From Deltaproteobacteria bacterium (GTDB lineage: Bacteria > Myxococcota_A > Polyangia > Polyangiales > Ga0077539), in NCBI GenBank assembly GCA_947477565.1, contig CANJUR010000007.1, positions 62,001 through 126,000 on the forward strand: a DNA stretch of 64,000 nucleotides, in the 5' to 3' direction. Shown one piece after another: positions 52,673-62,482 of the stretch (its first letter is position 1; the number at the start of each line of letters is the position of its first letter). Made by a program: the position numbers and the translations under genes. Under the pieces are notes generated by a model. That model searched no databases and was not told the origin of the DNA. It worked only from the letters and a program-made list of their open reading frames with translations.

Positions 52673-53602
52673 TTGGGACGCGTTTACACGGCAGGTAAAC
52701 GGGCGGTGTCGGCGGCGGTGCTGCTGTGTGGGGCTGAGAGCCTCGCACAGGAGGTTCCTGCCGCGCCGTGGGCACGGTCCCCGGTGGCTGCGGTGCCGAT
52801 GGCGGGGGGGGAACTCCGAGCCGTTTCGGGGGTGGTGCGGTGGCCGTCAGCGCGGGCTTTGGTTGCGCGGCGCGAGACGGGAGTGCCTTTGCGGCCGGTG
52901 CAGCGCGGGTCGGATGACCCGGGGATGACCCAGCACTTCCAGATGCCCTCCGCGGTGCTCCTGCGGTACGGGGACTTCGCGGGGATGTACCTCACGCACC
53001 TCGGGTGGGTGGGGTTGCGTCGCGGGCTCACGCGGTCCATCGACGTCGGGGTCGGGTTGCCGTTTTATTTCCTCGGGGTGTCCGTCGATGCGCGGGTGGC
53101 TTTCGTCCAACGGGAGGGCTTCGCGGCGGCGTGGTGGGCCTACGCCACGGTACCCTTCGTGGGCCAGGGTGACCGACCTGCGAGCCAGTTGGGGTTCACC
53201 TGGTCGTACGCTGGACTCGGCTGGGCCACCGGCCCGCTCGTCTCTCTCTGGAACAACCGGATCGGCGTCCATGCAGGAGTCCACCTGGCGCAGCGCACGG
53301 GCCTCGGTGGGGCCTGGCTGCTCAGCCATGTGACCGCCGATGTGCGGCTCGTCGAGGGAATCAAGCTGCTCGTGCAGGCCGTGTCCTTCAACGAACTCTC
53401 GCTGGAGAAGAGCGACAACGCGCGGCCGCTGATCGGCAACGGATCGGCCCGCTGGCTGCCCTACGCGCTCGCCGGCGTGCGCTTCTACACGCGGCGTTTC
53501 TCCGCAGACATGGGGGCGATGGCACCGTTGTCGCGCGATTGTCCGTTGTGGTCCGAGCGGCTGGCGGTCATCCCGTGGGTCGCGCTCACGCACCGGTTCT
53601 GA
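52673..53602 (+). CDS. Probable outer-membrane beta-barrel protein
   Basis: A 309-residue exported protein. The signal peptide (VSAAVLLCGAESLAQ) is followed by sequence with alternating amphipathic strands (GLTRSIDVGVGLPFYFLGVSV, ADVRLVEGIKLLVQAVSF) and a C-terminal phenylalanine, as in outer-membrane barrels. No family was recognised. The TTG at 52673 is supported by AAGGA upstream and lies 15 bases after gyrA. It is probably co-transcribed with gyrA, but a functional link is not apparent. Confidence 0.6.
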   Translation: MGRVYTAGKRAVSAAVLLCGAESLAQEVPAAPWARSPVAAVPMAGGELRAVSGVVRWPSARALVARRETGVPLRPVQRGSDDPGMTQHFQMPSAVLLRYGDFAGMYLTHLGWVGLRRGLTRSIDVGVGLPFYFLGVSVDARVAFVQREGFAAAWWAYATVPFVGQGDRPASQLGFTWSYAGLGWATGPLVSLWNNRIGVHAGVHLAQRTGLGGAWLLSHVTADVRLVEGIKLLVQAVSFNELSLEKSDNARPLIGNGSARWLPYALAGVRFYTRRFSADMGAMAPLSRDCPLWSERLAVIPWVALTHRF

Positions 53603-53605
53603 TCT

Positions 53606-54169
53606 TTGGAGGGCGTCGATCGCAAACGGTACGAGCGCCTCCTGGAAGACCTCGTGCGGAGGGCGGTTCCGGTGAGCATTCGGCCGAAGAGTTCTTCGAG
53701 GGTGCAGACGTTGATCGGCCACGCGCTCCGTGTGCTCACCCTCGGGGGGCAGGATCGTTACCTGAGTGAGTATGTCACCACTCTCGGGACGACCATCTGG
53801 GTGCCCGCCTCCTGGGAGCGCTGGTCGTACCGGTCGCGCTACAAGGTTCTTCGGCACGAGTTGGTACACGTGCAGCAGTTCGAGCGCTTCACCTGGGTCG
53901 GGATGGTGCTGATCTACGGGTTCTTTCCGCTGCCGGCGGGGCTCGCCTGGGGGCGGGCGGTGCTCGAATGGGAGGCCTACGCGGTCACCCTCGAAGTCGA
54001 AGCCGAACTCGACGGGCTCGCCGCGGCATCCGATCCGGCGCTGCACGAGGAGATCGTGCGTCGCTTCACCGGGCCTGATTACGGCTGGATGTGGCCCTTC
54101 GAGGGGTGGGTCCGGCGACGGATCGTAGAGACCGTCGTTGCAATCTCGCGGCGACGCCCACTGCCCTGA
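53606..54169 (+). CDS. HExxH-type putative metallopeptidase
   Basis: A 187-residue protein. HELVH (about 84-88) gives the zinc-binding HExxH motif, and EWEAYA (about 121-126) could supply the third ligand. A hydrophobic helix (about 97-117) lies between them. It resembles membrane-associated minimal zincin proteins of unknown function seen in myxobacteria. The TTG at 53606 is only 3 bases after the previous stop and has no clear ribosome site; a GTG about 50 bases on is an alternative. It lies between a barrel protein and an Hsp70. Confidence 0.6.
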   Translation: MEGVDRKRYERLLEDLVRRAVPVSIRPKSSSRVQTLIGHALRVLTLGGQDRYLSEYVTTLGTTIWVPASWERWSYRSRYKVLRHELVHVQQFERFTWVGMVLIYGFFPLPAGLAWGRAVLEWEAYAVTLEVEAELDGLAAASDPALHEEIVRRFTGPDYGWMWPFEGWVRRRIVETVVAISRRRPLP

Positions 54170-54185
54170 TAGAGTCGCAGCCACG

Positions 54186-56972
54186 ATGGCCGCACCCGCT
54201 GTAGGAATCGACCTTGGCACCACCAACTCCGTGGTTGCTGTTTCTGTCGGGGGTCGCCCCCATGTGCTCACGGACGCGAGCGGCGCCACGCTGATCCCGT
54301 CCGTCGTCTCCTTCGCGGAGAATGGCGAGCGCATCGTGGGGAGGGCCGCACGCATGCGTCGGTCGATCGACCCTCGCAACACCGTCTATTCGGTGAAGCG
54401 ACTCCTGGGTCGGCCCTTCAAGAGCGAGGAGGTACGCCGGGCGCGGTCGCGCATGCCTTTCGATCTCAAGGAAGGCGCAGACAGCTCGGTGATCGTGTCG
54501 ACTCGCGGGGGCGATCACGCGCTGCCCGAGATCTCGGCCATGGTGCTGCGCGAGGCGAAGCGCATCGCTGAGATGGGCCTCCAGGAAAAGGTCGAACGTT
54601 GTGTGATTACCGTGCCCGCGAACTTCAACGAGCTACAGCGCTCGAGCACGAAGGTCGCGGGGCGCATCGCCGAACTCGAGGTGGTGCGCATTCTCAATGA
54701 GCCCACCGCGGCGGCGCTCGCGTACGGCTATGGCCGGGGTACGCGGGAGAAGATCTGCATCTACGACTTCGGCGGCGGAACCTTCGATGTCACGCTGCTC
54801 GAACTCTCCGGCAACGTGTTCGAGGTGCTTGCGACTGCAGGAGATACCTTCCTCGGTGGCGACGACATCGACGTCGCGATCGCCGACTCGCTACTGCAGC
54901 CCTTTCAGCGCACGACGTCACTCGACCCACTGCAAGATCGCGTGCTTTACGACATCCTTCGCGATGCTGCCGAGACCGCGAAGTGCGACCTTTCCGCGCG
55001 CGAGGCCAGTCGCATCAACATCGATATCACCCTGCCCTCGGGGATGCCGGTGAAGTTCGCTCAGGGCCTCTCTCGAACGGAACTCGAGAGACTTTCGGCG
55101 CCGTTTGTCTCGCGCACCTTCGACGTGTGCTCCGAGGCACTCAAACTCGCGGGGCTCCGACCGGGTGATCTCACCGCGGTGATTCTCGTCGGCGGCAGCA
55201 CGCGTATCCCGACGGTGCGACAGCGGGTGACGGCGTTTTTCGGCCGCGAGCCACTCACCAACCTGCCGCCCGAAGAGGTTGTCGCCCTCGGGGCGTCGAT
55301 TCTGGCGGAAGCGCTCACCGGAGGGGCGCGCAAGGCGCCCAATACCCGACCCATCACGGGCACGCACAACTCGGTGCGCACAGGGTCCGCGTCGAGCGCG
55401 CGCCTGGGGGCCGTGGCGGCGGGCGTTCCGGGCGCACAGGTGACCGAGAACGGCGCGGCGACCAACCGCACCACGCTGACCGGTGTCGGCGAGGATTCGG
55501 GCGCCCATACCCTACCGAAGGTTCCTCCCGCGGGGATGGTCCCGCCGGCCATACCGAACAGCGACCTCCGTGGAAACGCGTCTCCTCCGCCTCTCCCGGG
55601 ACGTTCGCCGGTCGTGGCAAAGGTGCCCGCTCGCCCGATGGAACTCGACGACCCCTTCTCGGACATGGGCGACGCCACCGTGATGCAGCCGTCGCCGATG
55701 GAGCGAACCGTCGCCCAGGAGGCTCCCGGCGGCCTCGGGACGCTCGATGAGCCATCGTTCATGGGTCGCCTCAACAACGGCGAGGCCACCGTGGCGGTGC
55801 AGGTCGCGGCGTTTAATCTCGACGATCCCTCGATGGTCGGCCCGCTGCCGACTTCGCAACAGAACATTGCCGTCGCCGCGCGGCAGGCGCCGGTCCAGCA
55901 GCAACTCGTGACTCCGCCGCCGCTCAGCCGAACCAACACGTCAAAGCCGCCGGCCGCATCGTCGGTTCGTCCGCCGCCGCCACCGTCGTCGGCGGGGCTG
56001 CGTCCGGAGATCGCGTCGGCCTTGTCGCCAGCCATTGCGGCCGCGATCAGCGCGCCGCGTTCGACGGTCGATTCGGGCGCCAACCCAGGCCGCACCCGCG
56101 AGCAGTCGGTACCGTCTTTCAACCTCGACGACGGGGTGATCTCGGGGGGCGATCGATCGAGTCCGGGGGTGCGGTTTGGCTCCGACGCTTCCGTTCCAGG
56201 TGTGCGGGTCGAGGCTTCGAGCCCTGGGGTGAAGTTTGGGGCAGATCACAGGGCGGACGAGGTCTCGATCCCGTCGTTTCGCATCGACACCGAGGAGATC
56301 TTTGGGAGTTCTGCGGGTTCTGCGACGACCATCATTGCGACCCCTCCGCTTGGTGCGTCCGACGATGAGCAGACGCGTGCGATGCCCGTGGCGGGCAACA
56401 TCACCCAGCGCGTTGCAGCGGTGGCCCCAGCCGTGGTCGCTATACCCAGTAGTGGCCCACGAATCGCGCCGCCGCCGGCCGCTTTCTCCTCGCAGCCGCA
56501 GCCACATGGATCAATCGCACCGTCTCCGAGCAGCACGCGCCCGATGGCCGCGCCGTTGCTCCTAGACGTGACGCCGTTCAGCCTCGGGGTGGAGACCGCG
56601 GGTGGGATCTGCGAGGCCGTAATTCGTCGCAATTCGACCATTCCCGTGGAGCAGACGCGCAATTTCGCTACCACCCACGACCAGCAAGACTCTGTGGTCA
56701 TCCGTATCGCTCAGGGTGAGTCACGGAAGTTTCAAGACAACCAGGCGTTGGGCGAACTCGAACTCACCGAACTCCGACCCGCACCCCGCGGCGAGGTCGT
56801 GGTCGCGGTGACCTTCGAACTCGAAGCCGATGGGACGCTCCGCGTTCGCGCCAAGGACCTCGACAACGGTCGCGAGCAGGTGGTGCGCGTAAATCTCCTG
56901 ACCATCCCGTCGGAGCACGACCAGGCAGACATGGTTGCGCGCAGTCGCGGCGCCGTGGTTCCGGTGCCCTGA
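54186..56972 (+). CDS. Hsp70-family protein with about 410-residue disordered insert
   Basis: A 928-residue DnaK-like protein. The nucleotide-binding domain (about 1-380) keeps the phosphate and adenosine motifs [18 protein letters not shown] and VGGSTRIP. Instead of the short linker, about 410 Pro/Ser/Thr/Ala-rich residues follow, with recurrent FNLDD/PSFN-type motifs. A substrate-binding beta subdomain begins with [14 protein letters not shown] (about 791). The alpha-helical lid is missing, since the protein ends after the beta part. It could be a chaperone, or a signalling or scaffolding relative. The ATG at 54186 matches the family N-terminus. The J-protein gene overlaps its stop. Confidence 0.92.
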   Translation: MAAPAVGIDLGTTNSVVAVSVGGRPHVLTDASGATLIPSVVSFAENGERIVGRAARMRRSIDPRNTVYSVKRLLGRPFKSEEVRRARSRMPFDLKEGADSSVIVSTRGGDHALPEISAMVLREAKRIAEMGLQEKVERCVITVPANFNELQRSSTKVAGRIAELEVVRILNEPTAAALAYGYGRGTREKICIYDFGGGTFDVTLLELSGNVFEVLATAGDTFLGGDDIDVAIADSLLQPFQRTTSLDPLQDRVLYDILRDAAETAKCDLSAREASRINIDITLPSGMPVKFAQGLSRTELERLSAPFVSRTFDVCSEALKLAGLRPGDLTAVILVGGSTRIPTVRQRVTAFFGREPLTNLPPEEVVALGASILAEALTGGARKAPNTRPITGTHNSVRTGSASSARLGAVAAGVPGAQVTENGAATNRTTLTGVGEDSGAHTLPKVPPAGMVPPAIPNSDLRGNASPPPLPGRSPVVAKVPARPMELDDPFSDMGDATVMQPSPMERTVAQEAPGGLGTLDEPSFMGRLNNGEATVAVQVAAFNLDDPSMVGPLPTSQQNIAVAARQAPVQQQLVTPPPLSRTNTSKPPAASSVRPPPPPSSAGLRPEIASALSPAIAAAISAPRSTVDSGANPGRTREQSVPSFNLDDGVISGGDRSSPGVRFGSDASVPGVRVEASSPGVKFGADHRADEVSIPSFRIDTEEIFGSSAGSATTIIATPPLGASDDEQTRAMPVAGNITQRVAAVAPAVVAIPSSGPRIAPPPAAFSSQPQPHGSIAPSPSSTRPMAAPLLLDVTPFSLGVETAGGICEAVIRRNSTIPVEQTRNFATTHDQQDSVVIRIAQGESRKFQDNQALGELELTELRPAPRGEVVVAVTFELEADGTLRVRAKDLDNGREQVVRVNLLTIPSEHDQADMVARSRGAVVPVP

Positions 56973-57487
56973 TGCTGTCGGACAAGGTCCTCGCGGAGAA
57001 CCTCGACCGCATCGATTACTACACCCTCCTGGGCGTAGCCCGGGACGCGCCGCTCGCGCAGATTCGCGATGCTTTCCACAAGTTCGCGATCCGGTTTCAC
57101 CCCGACCAGCATATCGGCGACCTGGAGACCCAACACCGGATGCTCAGGGTGTTCAAGCGTGGCTCCGAGGGCTATCGCGTGCTGCTCGACCCGGTGCTCC
57201 GGGCCCGCTACGACGCAGCGATCGCGCGCGGTGAGTCGCGGCTCTCGCCCGACGCTGAGCGCACGAAGGTTGTCGGCGAGGCGAAGGTCGGATCGGTCGC
57301 CGATGAGGTGCTCCCCTCCGACCTGCAGCCGCTGTACGCACAGATCGCGGACAGTCTTCGGCGGGGCGATGTGAAGAACGCGAAGGCATTCATGATGTTG
57401 TTGGGTCGTAAGTCCAACCATCCGAAGGTGCAGGCGCTCGCCCGCGAGGTGCTAGAAGCCGAGCAGAAGCTCATGCGTCGTCGCTGA
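56972..57487 (+). CDS. J-domain co-chaperone
   Basis: A 171-residue protein. The N-terminal J domain (about 14-80) has YYTLLGV and the essential HPD (about 43-45) followed by the QH-rich loop. It should stimulate Hsp70 ATPase. There is no Gly/Phe region or zinc finger. The C-terminal 70 residues form helices that may bind clients or the partner. Its ATG overlaps the Hsp70 stop (TGATG), so the two are translationally coupled and probably work together. Confidence 0.92.
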   Translation: MLSDKVLAENLDRIDYYTLLGVARDAPLAQIRDAFHKFAIRFHPDQHIGDLETQHRMLRVFKRGSEGYRVLLDPVLRARYDAAIARGESRLSPDAERTKVVGEAKVGSVADEVLPSDLQPLYAQIADSLRRGDVKNAKAFMMLLGRKSNHPKVQALAREVLEAEQKLMRRR

Positions 57488-57509
57488 ATGTAGGAGTGAG
57501 CGTGGGGGA

Positions 57510-57531
57510 GATCGTATGGATACGTACGATC
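57510..57531. terminator. Hairpin between dnaJ-like gene and pspA
   Basis: A perfect 7-bp stem (57510-57516 with 57525-57531) and 8-base loop lie in the 61-base gap between convergent genes. It could terminate both transcripts. Confidence 0.5.
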
Positions 57532-57548
57532 AGAGAGTGGGTTGAAAA

Positions 57549-58217
57549 CTACTTCTTCAGCCGCGCCTTGAGCGCCGCAAGTTCGTCGGCCAGCCCATCG
57601 CCCGTCTCCCCGCGCTCGAGCTTCCGAAAGCGCTCTTCCAGGGAGTTTTTCTTCGGGTCTTCGATCACGTCGTGGGCCTCTACTTCGGCCTCCATCGCGT
57701 CGATGCGCTCCTGCATCTCGCGCAGCCGGCCCACCGCTCCGGCGTTATTGCCGCCGACCGGGTTGCCGTTGGCCGCGCGCGCGTTGGAGACCTGCGACGA
57801 GAGAATATTCTTGCGCGCCTTGAGCTCTTCCAGCTTGCGCTCGAGCTGATCGATGGTGGCCCGCAGTTCGCTCACGTAGGCGCTCTGCTGCTCCTTGTGC
57901 TTGTCGGTGTCGAGCGCCTCGCCCTCGTTCTTCTTCTTCCGCTTGAGCGCCTCCTTCGCGAGGTCTTCGTCGCCCTGCTCGAGGGCCAGCATCGCGCGTC
58001 TCTCCCACTGCGCCGACTCATCGAGCTGATCTCGCTGCTTCTTCTCCAGGTGCTTCACCGAGGCGAGCGACGACACCACCTCCTGGCGGGCTTTCTTCAA
58101 CTCCTCGGACATGTCCTCGATGGTCTGCGACAGCACCTTGGCGGGGTCTTCCGCCTTGTCGATGAGCGCGTTGATGTTCGACTTCACGGCCCGGCTGAAG
58201 CGATCGACGATTCCCAT
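57549..58217 (-). CDS. pspA: PspA/IM30 family protein
   Basis: A 222-residue ESCRT-III-like membrane-maintenance protein. It is almost wholly helical, with the amphipathic N-terminal helix MGIVDRFSRAVKSN that binds membranes and the conserved EDPAKVLSQTIEDM region. The long coiled coil ends with a charged C-terminus. The ATG at 58217 begins at the family N-terminus. No pspF or pspB/C genes are nearby, so regulation by sigma-54 is possible (rpoN is in the window) but not shown. It converges on the J-protein gene and is divergent from the MBL gene. Confidence 0.93.
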   Translation of the reverse strand: MGIVDRFSRAVKSNINALIDKAEDPAKVLSQTIEDMSEELKKARQEVVSSLASVKHLEKKQRDQLDESAQWERRAMLALEQGDEDLAKEALKRKKKNEGEALDTDKHKEQQSAYVSELRATIDQLERKLEELKARKNILSSQVSNARAANGNPVGGNNAGAVGRLREMQERIDAMEAEVEAHDVIEDPKKNSLEERFRKLERGETGDGLADELAALKARLKK

Positions 58218-58493
58218 GACGGCTTTGAACTCCCAGTGGCAGACAGAATGTAATCTCGTCGATCGTTGCATCGGGCAGCGAGGCTGTCCAGAGTTCGAGT
58301 GCTCGGCGCATCGCTCTTTCCTGGCGGTGGCCGAGCCGATGGGGACGGAAAAGAGACGGTCACCGAGGACGCCGCCGCGAAGGGGAATGCCGCCGCATCA
58401 GTGCTCGCGCGGTCGGTTGAAAACTGGGGTGATGACGATGCGCGCAGCGTGATCCCGATGGAGGCGTCTGCGACCGGGTACCCTCCGAGGACA

Positions 58494-59240
58494 ATGACGC
58501 TCTCGGTGCGGGTGGTCGGGGTCGGGGACGCGTTTACCGCACGCTATTACAACGCATGCCTGCTCGTGGAGTCCGCGGACACGCGCCTGCTCATCGACGC
58601 ACCTCCCGCGCTCGCCCGCGCACTCCGCGACCTCGGCGATCGCGGCGGCCCGGTGATCGGACTCGACGACGTCGATCACGTGCTCATCACCCACCTGCAC
58701 GGCGACCACATGGGCGGGCTCGAGCAATTTCTCTTCTGGCGGCGTTTCGTCACCGGGCGACGAGCGACCCTGCACGCGATCCCGGAGGTGCTCGCGGGGC
58801 TCTGGGACGCTCGCCTCCGCGGAGGCATGGAGGTGCTCATGGACGCCGACGGCGCTCGGCATCCGCTCACCCTCGCCGACTACGCTGAGGTGCTCCCGAT
58901 GCCCGCGGCGGGAGAGGAGTTTCGCGTCGGTGCGCTCACCCTCGCGTGGCGCCCGACGGTGCACCACATCCCAACATCGGCGCTGCGCATCCGCGCGGGC
59001 GCGGCGACCTTCGGGTACAGCGCCGACACTGCCTTTGATCCGTCGCTCATCGCGTGGCTCGCGTCCGCCGACCTCCTGCTGCACGAGACCAACCACGGCA
59101 CGCACACCCCGCTCGATCGGCTCGTTGGGCTCGATGATTCGGTGCGAGAGCGGATGAAACTGATTCACTACCCCGACGATCACGACGTCGCAGGTTCGCC
59201 CATCCGGTGCGCGTGCGAGGGCGATCGGTACGACCTGTAA
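58494..59240 (+). CDS. Metallo-beta-lactamase-fold hydrolase
   Basis: A 248-residue MBL-fold protein of the RNase Z/glyoxalase-like superfamily. The metal motif HLHGDH (about 67-72) and later histidines (VHHIPTS, HETNHG) are present. A conserved N-terminal strand with VVGVGDAF starts the fold. Hydrolytic substrate unknown. The ATG at 58494 is preceded by GAGGACA, which decides against a start at 58266, where codons extend through low-conservation sequence. It is followed 43 bases later by the GMC oxidoreductase. Confidence 0.85.
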   Translation: MTLSVRVVGVGDAFTARYYNACLLVESADTRLLIDAPPALARALRDLGDRGGPVIGLDDVDHVLITHLHGDHMGGLEQFLFWRRFVTGRRATLHAIPEVLAGLWDARLRGGMEVLMDADGARHPLTLADYAEVLPMPAAGEEFRVGALTLAWRPTVHHIPTSALRIRAGAATFGYSADTAFDPSLIAWLASADLLLHETNHGTHTPLDRLVGLDDSVRERMKLIHYPDDHDVAGSPIRCACEGDRYDL

Positions 59241-59283
59241 CGGGCCCATTGGCGCTCGCCGCGGTCGTGCCACAATCGGCGCG

Positions 59284-60987
59284 GTGAGCGAGCGATTTGA
59301 CTTCGATGTGCTGGTGGTCGGCTCTGGCTTCGGCGGCTCGGTGTCGGCACTGAGGCTGAGCGAGAAGGGCTACTGCGTGGGCGTTCTCGAGCGCGGCCCG
59401 CGCTGGGAAGCCAGGGACTTCCCCAAGACCAACTGGAACCTCCGGAAGGCCCTCTGGATGCCGTCGCTGGGGTGCTTTGGCATCTTGCGGCTGTCGTTTC
59501 TTTCCGACGTGTTTGTGCTCTCCGGGGCGGGCGTCGGCGGCGGGTCGCTCGTCTACGCAAACACGCTGTATGTGCCGCCGGACGCGTTTTTTCGGGCGTC
59601 GCAGTGGGCCGCGCTCGGCGACTGGAAGACCCGGCTGATGCCGCATTACCGGGTCGCGCAGTTCATGCTCGGCGTCACGCAGAACACCTTCGAGGGCGAG
59701 CCCGACCGCGTGCTCAAAGCAGTGGCCGAAGACATCGGCAAGGCCGACACCTATGTCACCACGCCGGTCGGCGTGTACTTCGGGACGCCCAACGAGACGG
59801 CTCCCGATCCGTACTTCGACGGCGCAGGGCCCGCGCGCACGGGCTGCAACCACTGCGGCGGCTGCATGGTCGGCTGCCGCATCGGCGCGAAGAACACCCT
59901 CGACCGCAACTATCTCTACTTCGCCGAGAAGCTCGGCGCGGAGGTGCGTCCGATGCGCACCGTCGTCGATGTGCGGGCGCTGCCCGCGGGGGGCTACGCC
60001 GTCACCCACGAGCGCACCGGGGCGTGGTGGGCGCACGATCGACAGGTGACCACCGCCGCGCGCGTGGTGCTCTCCGCGGGAGTACTTGGTACGGTAAAAC
60101 TTCTCCTGGAGAGTCGCGAGCGGGGCTCGCTGCCCAACGTCTCTGCGGCGCTCGGGAGCCTCGTGCGAACCAACAGCGAGGCCATCCTCGGGGTGACGGC
60201 GAGGGCGCCGACGGAGAAGTGGTCCCGGGGTATCGCGATCACGTCGTCGATTCACCCGGACGAGCGCACGCACATCGAGGTGGTTCGCTACAGCGAGGGC
60301 AGCGACGCCCTGGCGCCGCTCACGACGCTGCTCACCGATGGCGGGCCAGGTGCGCCGCGCTGGGTGAACTGGTTGGGCAACCTGGCGCGGCATCCGGTGA
60401 CCTTCGTGCAAAACCTATGGCCTTTCGGGCGCGCGAAGCGGGGAGTGTTCCTGCTGGTGATGCAGACGCTCGACAACTCCATCGCGCTGCGGATGCGGCG
60501 CACCTGGCGCTCACTCTGGCGCCGCGCGCTCGACACGGATCGATCTTCGGGGGAGCCCAACCCGTCGTACATCCCGCTGGCCAACCAGCTCGCGCGGGTC
60601 TTCGCCGGGAAGGTGCAGGGCGTGCCGCAGTCGTCGATCATGGAGGCGCTCTTCGACACTCCCACGACGGCGCACATCCTCGGCGGCGCTGCCATCGGCG
60701 CCTCCCCCGAGACGGGCGTCGTCGATGAGCGCAACGAGGTCTTCGGTCACCCTGGGCTCTTCGTCTGTGACGGGTCCATGATTCCCGCCAACCTCGGCGT
60801 GAACCCCAGCCTGACGATCACCGCGGTGACCGAACTGGCCATGAGCCAGGTGCCCGTGAAGGATGGCGCGACGCTCCGCCGCGCAGTGGATGAAGGGTTT
60901 CAGGCGAGGCGGGTGGCCGAGATCGAGGCGCTCTCCGCGGCGACCGGGAGCGTCTCATTGCAACGGCACCTGCCATTGCGTGCGTGA
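59284..60987 (+). CDS. GMC-like FAD oxidoreductase with ferredoxin-type cysteine cluster
   Basis: A 567-residue flavin oxidoreductase resembling cholesterol/alcohol oxidases. The FAD-binding Rossmann motif VVGSGFGGS (about 11-19) and GAGVGGGSLVYAN (about 81-93) are present, with the C-terminal GMC segment DGSMIPANLGVNPSLTI. Cysteines 188, 191, 194 and 198 form CxxCxxCxxxC, the spacing of a [4Fe-4S] ferredoxin. Such a cluster would let it pass electrons to a carrier rather than oxygen. The GTG at 59284 is the first in-frame start that keeps the family N-terminus. Substrate unknown. Confidence 0.87.
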   Translation: MSERFDFDVLVVGSGFGGSVSALRLSEKGYCVGVLERGPRWEARDFPKTNWNLRKALWMPSLGCFGILRLSFLSDVFVLSGAGVGGGSLVYANTLYVPPDAFFRASQWAALGDWKTRLMPHYRVAQFMLGVTQNTFEGEPDRVLKAVAEDIGKADTYVTTPVGVYFGTPNETAPDPYFDGAGPARTGCNHCGGCMVGCRIGAKNTLDRNYLYFAEKLGAEVRPMRTVVDVRALPAGGYAVTHERTGAWWAHDRQVTTAARVVLSAGVLGTVKLLLESRERGSLPNVSAALGSLVRTNSEAILGVTARAPTEKWSRGIAITSSIHPDERTHIEVVRYSEGSDALAPLTTLLTDGGPGAPRWVNWLGNLARHPVTFVQNLWPFGRAKRGVFLLVMQTLDNSIALRMRRTWRSLWRRALDTDRSSGEPNPSYIPLANQLARVFAGKVQGVPQSSIMEALFDTPTTAHILGGAAIGASPETGVVDERNEVFGHPGLFVCDGSMIPANLGVNPSLTITAVTELAMSQVPVKDGATLRRAVDEGFQARRVAEIEALSAATGSVSLQRHLPLRA

Positions 60988-61026
60988 GGTGCAGCCCGCG
61001 CCGCGATAGTCTCCCAGAATCATCCC

Positions 61027-62214
61027 GTGACCATCCCTGATCGTCGCGCCCGGCGCGTCGTTTTCTTCGTCTTCCTTACGGTCTTTCTCGATCTCGTCGG
61101 CTTCGGGATCATCATCCCCCTCCTGCCGTTCTACGTGCAGACGATGGGCGGATCGGCGGAGACCGTCGGGTTCATCCTGGCGTCTTTCTCGCTCACGCAA
61201 CTCGTGGCGACCCCCTTCCTCGGGCGCCTCTCGGACCGGTTCGGTCGGCGGCCGGTGATTCTTCTTTCGCTCGCGGGCAACGCCCTTGCGATGGTGCTCT
61301 TCGCCCTCGCCACGAAGACCTCGCTGCTCTGGTTGCTCTTCGTTTCGCGCATCCTCGCCGGGGCGACGGCGGGCAACCTCTCGGCCTGCCAGGCCGCGAT
61401 CGCGGACGTAACCACAGCGGAGAATCGTGCCGCCGGCATGGGCCGCCTCGGCGCCGGAATCGGCCTCGGCATGGTGCTCGGCCCGGTGCTCGGATCGTCC
61501 GTGAGCCACATCGGCGCCTGGGCCCCGCCGCTCGCCGCCGCGGCGCTCGCCTGCGCCGATCTCATCGGCGCATTTTTCTTCATGCCCGAGACGCACGTCG
61601 GCAGCGCGCTCGCGGGATCCCCGAAGGCCGACCAGAACGACACCACTCTCGCGCAGGTGCTCACCGAGCGTCGCATCGTGACGGTGCTCGGGCTCTACTT
61701 CCTGACGTTTTTGTACATGTCCAACATGCAGGTCGCGCTGGCGCTCCTGACTCGCTCGCGGCTCGCCTGGACGCCGATGGAGATCGGCCGAACCTTCGGT
61801 CTCTTCGGTCTCATCATGCTGGTCGTACAGGGCGGCCTCATCGGACGGATGACCCGCGCCTGGGGCTCCATGGCGCTGGTGATCGGCGGCTCCCTCGTGA
61901 GCATGACCGGCCTGACGATCATCGCCGTCTCTCACCACGCGCCGCCTCTCGTTGGTGGGCTTGCGCTTCTCGGCCTCGGGCTCGGCGTGGTCAACCCGTC
62001 GCTCTCCTCCATCGCCGCGGACGCTGCGGGGAGCGCGCGCCAGGGGACGATTCTCGGGTTTGCACAGTCGTCCGGCGGCCTCGCGCGAACGGTCGGCCCG
62101 CTGCTCGGTGGACTGCTCTTCGCGCGGGTGGCAGTGGGCGCGCCGTTCGTCGCCGGGGCCGTGGCGGCGCTGCTCGCAGCGGTGCTCGGGGTCACCCTCG
62201 CAAAGCGTCAGTAG
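61027..62214 (+). CDS. MFS transporter (TetA-like)
   Basis: A 395-residue inner-membrane protein with twelve predicted helices. Motif A GRLSDRFGRRPV follows helix 2 (about 72-83), and the antiporter motif C-like GAGIGLGMVLGPVLG lies in helix 5. The first helix has the DLVGFGIIIPLLPFY pattern of tetracycline-resistance-type transporters. Multidrug or metabolite efflux is likely; the substrate is not predictable. GTG start at 61027. It follows the GMC gene by 39 bases. Confidence 0.9.
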   Translation: MTIPDRRARRVVFFVFLTVFLDLVGFGIIIPLLPFYVQTMGGSAETVGFILASFSLTQLVATPFLGRLSDRFGRRPVILLSLAGNALAMVLFALATKTSLLWLLFVSRILAGATAGNLSACQAAIADVTTAENRAAGMGRLGAGIGLGMVLGPVLGSSVSHIGAWAPPLAAAALACADLIGAFFFMPETHVGSALAGSPKADQNDTTLAQVLTERRIVTVLGLYFLTFLYMSNMQVALALLTRSRLAWTPMEIGRTFGLFGLIMLVVQGGLIGRMTRAWGSMALVIGGSLVSMTGLTIIAVSHHAPPLVGGLALLGLGLGVVNPSLSSIAADAAGSARQGTILGFAQSSGGLARTVGPLLGGLLFARVAVGAPFVAGAVAALLAAVLGVTLAKRQ

Positions 62215-62286
62215 TCTTCATTAACAGCTGTTTTCGCTCGGTTATGGACGACCGTGCCAACCCATTCCGTCGCGCCCGTCGCTCCG

Positions 62287-62303
62287 CTCCGATGAGATCG
62301 GAG
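62287..62303. terminator. Hairpin between MFS and ClC genes
   Basis: A perfect 7-bp stem (62287-62293 with 62297-62303) and 3-base loop lie 73 bases after the MFS stop in the 268-base convergent gap. No other gene is supported in this gap. Confidence 0.35.
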
Positions 62304-62482
62304 TGATTCTGCGCGGTGAGGTAGCACGGATATTCCCAGTCCCAGCGAGGACTTCAGCCCAGAGCTGAACCATGGTTGAGAACCGAATCGACGCGGGCCG
62401 AACGCTTGCGATCCATCTACCCAGGCGGCGCGTCCGCGAACTTTGTGGCGACGATGACGTGGTGCCCGTGGGCTTCTCGACA

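Noticed and set aside
58266-58493. Longer MBL protein from 58266
   Set aside because: The added 76 residues lack fold features, and GAGGACA before 58494 is a better start.
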